Assembly: GCF_029016285.1 (NCBI RefSeq)
Contig: NZ_CP091975.1
Coordinates: 3,710,984-3,774,983 of the forward strand
DNA length: 64,000 nucleotides
Reading direction: 5' to 3'
DNA from: Vibrio sp. DW001
Lineage (GTDB): Bacteria > Pseudomonadota > Gammaproteobacteria > Enterobacterales > Vibrionaceae
Under the pieces are notes generated by a model. The model made no database searches, had not been told where the DNA came from, and saw only the letters and a program-made list of their open reading frames with translations. Positions 57,018 through 64,000 of the stretch are shown here, piece by piece (within the stretch, counting starts at the first letter, position 1; every line of letters begins with the position of its first letter). The translations under genes were made by a program, and so were the position numbers.

Positions 57018-58379
57018 CTATTTACCAATACAAAATGATGAAAAAATGCGTCCTAAAAGATCATCTGAACTAAATTCACCTGTAATTTCATTGAGATACT
57101 GTTGGGTGATTCTAAGTTCTTCAGCAAGAATTTCTCCTGCCATATAACCTTCCAACTGCTCTTGACCTATATTTAAGTGCTCTGAGGCCTTATTTAGCGC
57201 TTCTAAGTGACGTCTGCGAGCCATAAATCCACCTTCATTATTTCCGGTGAAGCCCATGCATTCTTTCAGGTGAGTTCGAAGAGAATTAATGCCTTCACCT
57301 GTTTTCGCCGATAAGCGGATAAGCGTTGGATCGTTAACATGACAGATGCCGAGCACTTCGTCGGTTTGATCTGCTTTGTTTCGAATGACTGTCATTCCAA
57401 TGTTGTTGGGTAGACGATCAATAAAATCAGGCCATATTTCTTTAGGGTCTGTGGCATCGGTAGTTGTTCCATCTACCATAAATAAAACTCTATCTGCTTG
57501 AGATATCTCCTGCCATGCTCTGTTTATACCGATCCTTTCTACTTCATCAGATGCAACCCTTAGGCCCGCGGTATCGATAATATGCAACGGCATACCATCA
57601 ATGTGAATATGTTCTCTTAATACATCACGTGTTGTCCCAGCTATATCAGTGACAATGGCAGACTCTTTGCCTGAAAGTGCGTTTAGAAGGCTTGATTTAC
57701 CAGCATTTGGTCTGCCAGCAATAACCACCTTCATACCCTCACGCATAATAGATCCTTGGTTGGCCTCTACCTTTACCGCTTCTAAATTATCTATTATCCG
57801 CTGTAAGTCAGCACTTACTTTTCCATCAGCGAGGAAATTAATTTCTTCTTCAGGGAAGTCGATAGCGGCTTCAACGTAAATTCTTAGATGGATTAGAGAA
57901 TCAACCAGTGTATTTATTCTTTTAGAAAACTGCCCTTGTAGAGATTGAAGTGCAGATTTTGCCGCTTCCTCTGAACTTGCATCAATGAGGTCTGCAATGG
58001 CTTCTGCTTGAGTTAGGTCCATTTTGTCGTTCATAAAAGCGCGTTCAGAGAATTCACCAGGACGAGCAGGACGCATGCCGTCTATTTTTAAAATACGCTT
58101 GATAAGCATATCCATGACGACTGGCCCACCATGCCCTTGAAGTTCGAGAACATCTTCACCCGTAAATGAGTTAGGGTTTGGAAAATAGAGAGCAATACCT
58201 TGGTCTAACTCAAGGCCATCTTCTGATTTGAAGGAAATATATTCCGCATAACGAGGTTTTAATTTCTTGCCGGTAACCTCTAGTGCCACTTGAGAAGCTT
58301 TAGGCCCTGATACCCTAATAATACCAACACCGCCACGTCCGGGGGCAGTAGCTTGAGCGACAATAGTGTCTGTGGTCAT
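57018..58379 (-). CDS. mnmE: tRNA modification GTPase MnmE (TrmE)
   Basis: This 453-residue protein has an N-terminal folate-binding domain, a helical domain, and an inserted G domain with [14 protein letters not shown] (about residues 223-236), DTAGLR and NKAD. It ends in the catalytic FCIGK cysteine motif. It partners MnmG. The ATG at 58379 ([17 protein letters not shown]) gives the family length. Confidence 0.97.
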   Translation of the reverse strand: MTTDTIVAQATAPGRGGVGIIRVSGPKASQVALEVTGKKLKPRYAEYISFKSEDGLELDQGIALYFPNPNSFTGEDVLELQGHGGPVVMDMLIKRILKIDGMRPARPGEFSERAFMNDKMDLTQAEAIADLIDASSEEAAKSALQSLQGQFSKRINTLVDSLIHLRIYVEAAIDFPEEEINFLADGKVSADLQRIIDNLEAVKVEANQGSIMREGMKVVIAGRPNAGKSSLLNALSGKESAIVTDIAGTTRDVLREHIHIDGMPLHIIDTAGLRVASDEVERIGINRAWQEISQADRVLFMVDGTTTDATDPKEIWPDFIDRLPNNIGMTVIRNKADQTDEVLGICHVNDPTLIRLSAKTGEGINSLRTHLKECMGFTGNNEGGFMARRRHLEALNKASEHLNIGQEQLEGYMAGEILAEELRITQQYLNEITGEFSSDDLLGRIFSSFCIGK

Positions 58380-58555
58380 AGTTTTTCCTACTTGGTACAA
58401 AGAACAAAATGAGTTAGCTGGGCGACTTCTTTGATCAGATATCTGCTACATGGATGCAGCAGATAAGCTTACAGGGAAGTATTTACGGCGTCCTGAACCT
58501 ATATGTTACTCAGTTAATCAGGATTCGAATGGGTAAATTGTAATCAGCTAAAAAC

Positions 58556-58581
58556 AAAAAGGCGACCTTTAGGCCGCCTTT
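58556..58581 (-). terminator. Terminator after yidC
   Basis: On the minus strand AAAGGCGGCC/GGTCGCCTTT with loop TAAA is followed by TTG and T residues, 20 bases after the yidC stop. It is nearly the same as the terminator at 44458. Confidence 0.85.
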
Positions 58582-58600
58582 CTTAATAATTAAATTATTC

Positions 58601-60223
58601 TTACTTAGAATGTAAGCCTTTCTTTTCCAAGTTTCTATAGATAAGAGACTGCTGGATAAGAGTTACTACGTTCGAGACTAACCAGTAAAGAACGAGACCT
58701 GAAGGGAAGAACAGGAAGAAACCTGTAAACATGATCGGCATAAACGTCATGATCTTCTGCTGCATTGGATCGGTTACGGTCGTTGGACTCATCTTCTGAA
58801 TCATGAACATACTACCACCCATTAATATAGGTAGGATGTAATATGGGTCTTGAGCTGAAAGGTCAGTAATCCATAAGAAGAATGGAGAATGACGAAGCTC
58901 AACTGATTCCATTAATGACCAGTACAAAGAGATGAAGATAGGCATCTGTAGGAAGATAGGTAAACAACCACCAAGTGGGTTTACTTTCTCTTTCTTATAG
59001 AGTTCCATCATTTCCTGACTCATTCGCTGGCGGTCATCACCGATGCGCTCACGCATTGCTGCCAACTTAGGTTGGAGCATACGCATCTTAGCCATAGATG
59101 TGTATTGCGCTTTCGTTAACGGGTACATAGCACCACGAACAACGAAAGTTAGAATCATAATAGATAGACCCCAGTTTACAACAACACCTTGAATCATCGA
59201 TAGCAGCCAGTGTAGAGGCTTAGCGATAAACCATAACCAACCATAATCAACAACGAGATCAAGATTTGGTGCAACGGCCGCCATTTCTTTCTGAAGTTTT
59301 GGTCCAATCCAAAGCGTTGCTTCAAATTGGGCTTTGTCTCCTGTCGCAATTGTTTTATTTGGCATACGAACACCAATATCACCAAGGTTGCCAATAACGC
59401 GAGTATAAAGGCTTGAACCTGGAGCCTCACGAGGAACCCACGCTGTCGCAAAATAGTGCTGCAGCATTGCAGCATAACCTTGTCCATCAGTCAGATTGAT
59501 TGAAAGATTACGATCTTGCATGTCGTCAAAACTATACTTTTTGTAGCGAGTATCTTGGCTAGAATAAGCACCACCACGGTATGTTGGCATTGTTAAGCTG
59601 CCACCATCATCCATAACATTTTGACGTAGGTGCGCATACATACCGACAGTTGCATTGGTGCCAGATTGGTTATCAATATCAAAGTTAACATCGATATCAT
59701 ATTGACCACGCTTCAATACAAACGTCTTAACGTAGGTAATACCGTTAACAGAATAAGTAAGAGGAACCTTTATTTCTTCTTGGCCATCAGCGAGCACATA
59801 TGAGTCCGTGGATGAAGAATAAGTAGGGCGACTTGCGCTGCTTAAATCTATTCCTTGTGGACCCACTAAGCCGCTTTGAGCGATGTATGTATGATCAACA
59901 TCATCTTTAAGAATAACAAATCGTTCTACAGAATCTTCTGTTTCAGCATATTTGTTTAATTTTGCAGAAACAACATCACCACCAAAGGTATCAATTGACA
60001 GAGTTAATACGTCAGTTGTCACTGTAATGAGTTTTGCAGATGAGCCTTGTTGAGGAGCAGGATCAAGTTCACTAGCAATTGATGGTGCAGGTAAAGTACC
60101 GTTATTTTGTGCCTGTTCTACTCGCTGTGGTGCTTGTGGGTTCTTTTCAACTTGCCATTGTTGATATAGCAAAAAAGAAACCAGTGCCAGAGCGATAAGC
60201 AGAATATTACGTTGAGAATCCAT
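58601..60223 (-). CDS. yidC: Membrane protein insertase YidC
   Basis: This 540-residue insertase has an N-terminal membrane anchor (residues 5-22), a large periplasmic P1 domain (about 55-340) and the five-helix core with the hydrophilic-groove arginine near [20 protein letters not shown] (about 365-384). It inserts Sec-dependent and independent proteins, including AtpE. yidD ends two bases upstream of its start. Confidence 0.97.
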   Translation of the reverse strand: MDSQRNILLIALALVSFLLYQQWQVEKNPQAPQRVEQAQNNGTLPAPSIASELDPAPQQGSSAKLITVTTDVLTLSIDTFGGDVVSAKLNKYAETEDSVERFVILKDDVDHTYIAQSGLVGPQGIDLSSASRPTYSSSTDSYVLADGQEEIKVPLTYSVNGITYVKTFVLKRGQYDIDVNFDIDNQSGTNATVGMYAHLRQNVMDDGGSLTMPTYRGGAYSSQDTRYKKYSFDDMQDRNLSINLTDGQGYAAMLQHYFATAWVPREAPGSSLYTRVIGNLGDIGVRMPNKTIATGDKAQFEATLWIGPKLQKEMAAVAPNLDLVVDYGWLWFIAKPLHWLLSMIQGVVVNWGLSIMILTFVVRGAMYPLTKAQYTSMAKMRMLQPKLAAMRERIGDDRQRMSQEMMELYKKEKVNPLGGCLPIFLQMPIFISLYWSLMESVELRHSPFFLWITDLSAQDPYYILPILMGGSMFMIQKMSPTTVTDPMQQKIMTFMPIMFTGFFLFFPSGLVLYWLVSNVVTLIQQSLIYRNLEKKGLHSK

Positions 60224-60225
60224 CG

Positions 60226-60483
60226 TTAATTGTCTCTGTCTTTATCTTGGGTCGGTGGAACGGGGTCGAAACCCCCTTCATTCAAAGGGTGACATTTTAA
60301 TAGACGTTTGCCAGATAACCAACAACCTTTTACAAAACCGTGCATCTTTATTGCTTCAAGAGCATAGGTAGAGCACGTTGGTGTAAAACGGCAGCGTGGG
60401 CCAATAAGCGGACTAATTGTCCACTTATATATATAAATCAAGCCGATAGCTAACCACGAGAAGGGCGAGAAAGGCGATGCCAT
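60226..60483 (-). CDS. yidD: Membrane protein insertion efficiency factor YidD
   Basis: This 85-residue protein has the family motif [22 protein letters not shown] (split here as [10 protein letters not shown] and STYALEAI) and [18 protein letters not shown]. The three conserved cysteines are present. The start lies 34 bases inside rnpA, so the two genes overlap. Confidence 0.95.
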   Translation of the reverse strand: MASPFSPFSWLAIGLIYIYKWTISPLIGPRCRFTPTCSTYALEAIKMHGFVKGCWLSGKRLLKCHPLNEGGFDPVPPTQDKDRDN

Positions 60484-60806
60484 AATTTATCTAATAGTTT
60501 AAACATTTCTTCACTGCTCAAGTCCTGAGCGCTCTTTTTCGCGATGACAACAAAATCTTTATTTGGAAGTTGGTGTTGATTGGTTCTAAAACTCTCTCTG
60601 GTAAGACGTTTAAAGCGATTACGACCAACTGCGGTTTTTATCTGCTTTTTTGGAACGGCTAAACCTAAGCGAGGATGAGAAAGAGAATTGTCACGAGCTA
60701 TAATAGTGAAATGGGGGGAGCCTGCACGATGTGCTTGCTGAAATACATTTTTATAATGCTCGGGAGTTAACAAACGTAACTCCCGATTGAACGCGTACGT
60801 ATTCAA
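60450..60806 (-). CDS. rnpA: Ribonuclease P protein component
   Basis: This 118-residue basic protein assists the RNase P RNA in 5' tRNA maturation. The signature RNR motif is in [14 protein letters not shown] (about residues 61-74). It starts 12 bases after rpmH and overlaps yidD. The rpmH-rnpA-yidD-yidC-mnmE order is universal. Confidence 0.96.
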   Translation of the reverse strand: MNTYAFNRELRLLTPEHYKNVFQQAHRAGSPHFTIIARDNSLSHPRLGLAVPKKQIKTAVGRNRFKRLTRESFRTNQHQLPNKDFVVIAKKSAQDLSSEEMFKLLDKLWHRLSRPSRG

Positions 60807-60818
60807 AATAATCGCGAA

Positions 60819-60953
60819 TTATTTTGAAAGGCGCGCACGGCCTTTAGCACGACGTGCATTAATTGTTTTGCGACCGTTCTTAGTTGACATGCGTGCACGG
60901 AAACCGTGAGAGCGCTTGCGCTTAAGAACTGAAGGTTGAAATGTGCGTTTCAT
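60819..60953 (-). CDS. rpmH: 50S ribosomal protein L34
   Basis: A 44-residue basic protein, too short for most gene-finders, begins [18 protein letters not shown] and ends GRARLSK. It matches Vibrio L34 throughout. It heads the operon and is divergent in function from, but on the same strand as, the ABC transporter upstream. Confidence 0.97.
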   Translation of the reverse strand: MKRTFQPSVLKRKRSHGFRARMSTKNGRKTINARRAKGRARLSK

Positions 60954-61147
60954 GATAATACCTTTACTGATCAGTAGTTTATAGGTTCTTGTTAAACCCG
61001 GCGTGGAACTAAATATTCGACGCCTCTCAACAAAGAGGCGGAATTGTAATCACTGGCTCTTCAAGAGTCAATAACTGTTAAGCTTTTAAAGGCTATTTTA
61101 TTCCGGTCGACGGATTATACGTAGTGTGAGTTAAATCTCAAGGATCT

Positions 61148-61885
61148 TTATTGGATCCCGACGTTTCTTAAAAACTTCTTCAATCTAACATCTTGTGGAT
61201 TACCAAAGATATCATGTGGAGAACCTTGCTCGACAATCTTCCCTTCTGCCATGAATATTACTCTGTCGGCGACTTCTTTGGCGAATTGCATCTCATGGGT
61301 GACCACCAACATCGTTTGGTGTTTGGTTGCTAACTGCTTCATTAAGCTGAGAACTTCTCCAACTAGCTCAGGATCAAGCGCGGAGGTTGGTTCATCAAAT
61401 AATAACAATTCAGGTTGAAGGGCCATTGCTCTGCCTATCCCTACACGTTGTTGTTGACCACCAGAAAGTGAGGCGGGATAACTTTCTGCTTTATCACCCA
61501 AACCAATGTCGCTAAGTATCTGCAGCGATCGATTATATGCTTGTTCTTTCTTCCAACCCCGAACAGTAATCAAACCCTCAGCTATATTTTGTTTTGCTGT
61601 TAGGTGTGCAAATAATGCATAGTTCTGAAAAACAAAGCCTGTTTTTTTACGCAGTGCAACGATTTCTGCTTTTGTATACTTCTCAACATCGACAGAGACA
61701 TCATCGATAGTTATCTTGCCCTTGTCGGCTTGTTCTAAGAAATTAACACATCGCAGCAGCGTTGACTTACCGGTGCCGCTAGAACCAATTACGACAATAA
61801 TTTCACCTTGCTTTATCTCTATATCAATTCCAGACAGTACTGATGAAGAACCAAATTTCTTGTGTATATTATCCAGTTTGATCAT
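61148..61885 (-). CDS. Polar amino-acid ABC transporter ATP-binding protein
   Basis: This 245-residue ATPase has Walker [10 protein letters not shown] (about residues 32-40), the signature [16 protein letters not shown] (about 138-153) and Walker [15 protein letters not shown]. It belongs to the GlnQ/ArtP/TcyN group. It overlaps the permease gene by four bases. Substrate is unproven; cystine or another polar amino acid is likely. Confidence 0.93.
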   Translation of the reverse strand: MIKLDNIHKKFGSSSVLSGIDIEIKQGEIIVVIGSSGTGKSTLLRCVNFLEQADKGKITIDDVSVDVEKYTKAEIVALRKKTGFVFQNYALFAHLTAKQNIAEGLITVRGWKKEQAYNRSLQILSDIGLGDKAESYPASLSGGQQQRVGIGRAMALQPELLLFDEPTSALDPELVGEVLSLMKQLATKHQTMLVVTHEMQFAKEVADRVIFMAEGKIVEQGSPHDIFGNPQDVRLKKFLRNVGIQ

Positions 61886-62553
61886 CTTTGGTATGCCTTA
61901 TTGAGTCTAAATTCAGCCCAAATTTGGACGCGGGTAAGAATTATCACCACTCCCCAATAGATAAGAGCGACAGCTAAAAATGCTTCAAAGAAACGAAAGC
62001 TAGACGACGCTTCCATCTGCGCTTTAGCCATAATCTCAGCAACCCCCAAAGTGAATGCCAATGAAGTTGATTTGATCATATCGATGAAGTAGTTCATCAG
62101 AGACGGCAAAGCGACACGAGTCGCTTGAGGTAGAATAATCCTTCGCATTGACTGGCTAGTCGTCATGCCAACAGAGAGGCTTGCTTCCATTTGACTTCTA
62201 TCTATACCAATAATGGCCGCTCGTATAGTTTCTGCCATATAAGCGGAGAAATGTAACGTTAGGCCTATAATAGAAGCAGTAAAAGCATCGATTCCTACTA
62301 AGATAGGAAAAACCTGCGGCAACCCGTAATAAAGCAAAAAAAGTTGCACCAACAAAGGTGTTCCGCGGAAAAAGCTTATATATAGCTGACTTAACTGATC
62401 CAGTACAGGAATCTTAAATACCCGAATATTAGCTATGATGATAGAGAGTATTAAAGAAAAAAATAATCCCCATATAGCCATCTCCATTGTTGTACCTAGG
62501 TACCTAAAAAGAATAGGTAACAGTTCAAGCATGTAGTTAAAATCGAAAGACAT
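61882..62553 (-). CDS. Polar amino-acid ABC transporter permease
   Basis: This 223-residue permease is of the HisM/GlnP family, with about five membrane helices and the EAA loop [21 protein letters not shown] (about residues 122-142). It is encoded between the binding protein and the ATPase. One permease gene implies a homodimer. Confidence 0.92.
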   Translation of the reverse strand: MSFDFNYMLELLPILFRYLGTTMEMAIWGLFFSLILSIIIANIRVFKIPVLDQLSQLYISFFRGTPLLVQLFLLYYGLPQVFPILVGIDAFTASIIGLTLHFSAYMAETIRAAIIGIDRSQMEASLSVGMTTSQSMRRIILPQATRVALPSLMNYFIDMIKSTSLAFTLGVAEIMAKAQMEASSSFRFFEAFLAVALIYWGVVIILTRVQIWAEFRLNKAYQR

Positions 62554-62586
62554 TAAGTATTCCTAACTGGTGTTAAATAGCGATTT

Positions 62587-63345
62587 CTATTTCTTGGTAA
62601 TGTCAGCGTCAAACCACTTAAGAGATATTTTCTCAAGAGTGCCATCTGCGCGCATGTCAATTAATGCCTTATTTACTTCCGCTTGAAGTTTTGTGCCTTT
62701 CTCGTTTTTAACAAACGGCCAAGCATTCTCAATCGTTTCGAAAGGTTGACCCGCTAACTGTAAAGGTAAACCTGTCTTTTTAATGACTTCAAGTACAGAA
62801 AGTCTATCCATTACAAATGCATCAGCACGGCCTAAAGCAACGTCATGCTCGATAGCGGTGTCGTAAGTTTTAATAGTGATTTTGTTGTCTTTATCATAAT
62901 CACGTAGAAGCTGTTCAAAGTTAGAACCTAGGTTAACAGCAACGGTTTTTCCTTCTAGATCTTCGATACCTTGAATATCATCTCTACCTTTACGAACCGC
63001 TATTTGTGCTCCGTCAACAACGTAAGGGTCAGCAAACAGGTATTTGGCTTTACGTACGTCGGTAATGGTTATTTGGTTAGAGATAGTATCGATACGTCCG
63101 GTTTCCAGTAGACCAAAGAGACCAGAAAAGCTTGCAGTAACATATTCAACTTTATAATCGTTTCTACGACCAATCTCATCCCATAAATCCACTTCAAAAC
63201 CTTGAAGCTTATCTAGTTTTACAAAAGTAAATGGGAAATAACGTCCAGACATACCAACCTTTACATCAGTTGAAGCATAAGCTACCTGAATAAATGATGT
63301 GGTTAGGGCAAAAATTGTGAATAAGTTTCTTAGCCAGTGTTTCAT
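62587..63345 (-). CDS. Amino-acid ABC transporter substrate-binding protein (FliY/TcyJ-like)
   Basis: This 252-residue periplasmic protein has a signal peptide (residues 1-24, ending VAYA). Its family 3 binding fold shows LQGFEVDLWDEI, DTISNQITITDVRKAKYLF and AFVMDRLSVLEVIKKTGLPL, which resemble the cystine-binding FliY/TcyJ group. It is the first gene of the transporter operon, next to and divergent from dnaA. Confidence 0.9.
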   Translation of the reverse strand: MKHWLRNLFTIFALTTSFIQVAYASTDVKVGMSGRYFPFTFVKLDKLQGFEVDLWDEIGRRNDYKVEYVTASFSGLFGLLETGRIDTISNQITITDVRKAKYLFADPYVVDGAQIAVRKGRDDIQGIEDLEGKTVAVNLGSNFEQLLRDYDKDNKITIKTYDTAIEHDVALGRADAFVMDRLSVLEVIKKTGLPLQLAGQPFETIENAWPFVKNEKGTKLQAEVNKALIDMRADGTLEKISLKWFDADITKK

Positions 63346-63679
63346 TCTATAAAATCCTCGATGTTTGATAGGATGAATGTTACTGGTAAAGTGAGTTATA
63401 AATAAAATAACCAGATGTTATTAGAAATAACCAAGTGATTTGTCCCCAGTAATTGATCTTCTTGTGAATGTTGGGGATAACCTGAAAAGATCTTATATTA
63501 TGGATGGTTATGTGGATTAATTTGGGGATAAATATGTGGATCCACGGTATATAAAATTAATGAATGTGAATAACTTCGATCTTATTCACTGGATCTGCGA
63601 TCATTTACTGGTGATCTTCCCTTACAAGGAGTAAAATTGCCGTCCTTTTCCAACTCATAAAAATAATAGTGGGGTCACA
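63346..63679. promoter_or_regulatory. Intergenic region between the ABC transporter operon and dnaA, with DnaA-box-like sites
   Basis: The 334-base region has no gene. It contains TGGGGATAA at 63472 and 63523, which on the other strand read TTATCCCCA, one mismatch from the DnaA box. A GTGGATCCAC palindrome lies at 63537. Such sites fit dnaA autoregulation. I could not pick a confident -35/-10 pair. Confidence 0.5.
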
Positions 63680-64000
63680 GTGTCATCTTCGCTATGGTTA
63701 CAGTGTCTGCAACAACTACAAGACGAGTTATCAGCAACAGAATTCAGTATGTGGCTAAGACCACTTGAAGCAGAACTTAATGAAAATACGCTGACTCTAT
63801 TTGCACCTAACCGGTTCGTTTTAGATTGGGTACGTGATAGATATCTAAATAATATCAATCGTCTTCTTAAAGAGTTTTGTGGTTCTGACATACCAAATCT
63901 TAGGTTTGAGGTGGGTAGTAAGAGAATCTCTGTTTCTCCACCCCCTATATCTAGAAAATCGAAAGCAGATGTCGCAGCCGAGTCTTCAGCTCCAGCACAA
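63680..64000 (+). CDS. dnaA: Chromosomal replication initiator DnaA, N-terminal part (window edge)
   Basis: The first 107 codons are present. The GTG start (63680) has GTGGGG just upstream. The protein begins [13 protein letters not shown] and shows domain I (about residues 1-85) with [14 protein letters not shown] and [17 protein letters not shown], which bind DnaB and DiaA. The flexible domain II follows from about residue 88. The AAA+ and DNA-binding domains lie beyond the window. DnaA acts at the oriC 7.5 kb away. Confidence 0.96.
   Translation, partial: MSSSLWLQCLQQLQDELSATEFSMWLRPLEAELNENTLTLFAPNRFVLDWVRDRYLNNINRLLKEFCGSDIPNLRFEVGSKRISVSPPPISRKSKADVAAESSAPAQ

Overview
The window is a conserved stretch of chromosome from a gamma-proteobacterium, almost certainly Vibrionaceae and most likely Vibrio chromosome 1 next to the replication origin. 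The evidence is the block rpmH-rnpA-yidD-yidC-mnmE-mioC-oriC-mnmG-rsmG-parA-parB-atpIBEFHAGDC-glmU with dnaA at the right edge, a TcpG-like DsbA, and ParB-type parS palindromes about 50 kb from oriC. I cannot name the species from sequence alone.

Layout. 1-2.2 kb: end of a bufferin-type (MNIO/DUF692) RiPP operon with a DoxX protein. 2.2-6.8 kb: a small H-NS-N-terminus-like protein, a Bcr/CflA-type exporter divergent from a LysR regulator, and an aminopeptidase P. 6.7-8.7 kb: mostly non-coding DNA with two parS sites, the fluoride channel gene crcB, and decayed copies of the downstream tRNA-Asp. 8.7-14.9 kb: a complete rRNA operon on the minus strand (16S, tRNA-Ile, tRNA-Ala, 23S, 5S, tRNA-Asp) with P1/P2 promoters and boxA elements. 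15-22.2 kb: gamma carbonic anhydrase, DUF1488, aroE, hemF, tsaC, purEK, a zinc-finger protein, smg and dprA. 22.4-28.8 kb: def-fmt-rsmB-trkA-trkH and a DUF3157 protein. 28.8-34.5 kb: hemolysin III family, Spo0M-like, an unrecognised small-ORF locus, yihD, ccoG, srkA, dsbA. 34.6-42.9 kb: comM and the attenuated ilvL-GMEDA operon. 43-51.5 kb: glmU and the nine-gene F1Fo ATP synthase operon. 51.7-63.3 kb: parB, parA, rsmG, mnmG, oriC, mioC, mnmE, yidC, yidD, rnpA, rpmH and a polar amino-acid ABC transporter. 63.7-64 kb: 5' end of dnaA.

How it works together. oriC (three AT-rich 13-mers plus DnaA boxes) lies between mnmG and mioC. ParA/ParB are encoded about 3 kb from it and would act on three parS palindromes at 3.7, 6.8 and 7.4 kb. 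The rRNA and ATP synthase operons run away from oriC, so they are co-directional with the leftward fork. The ilv operon carries a leader peptide and terminator typical of attenuation by branched-chain aminoacyl-tRNA supply.

Most of the window is ordinary core genome. The points most worth a second look are the small-ORF/hairpin locus at 30.53-30.86 kb, a CGHC active site in DsbA, an H-NS-like protein without a DNA-binding domain, a diverged R1 DnaA box in oriC, the parS cluster with one site inside a coding gene, and the decaying tRNA-Asp array.
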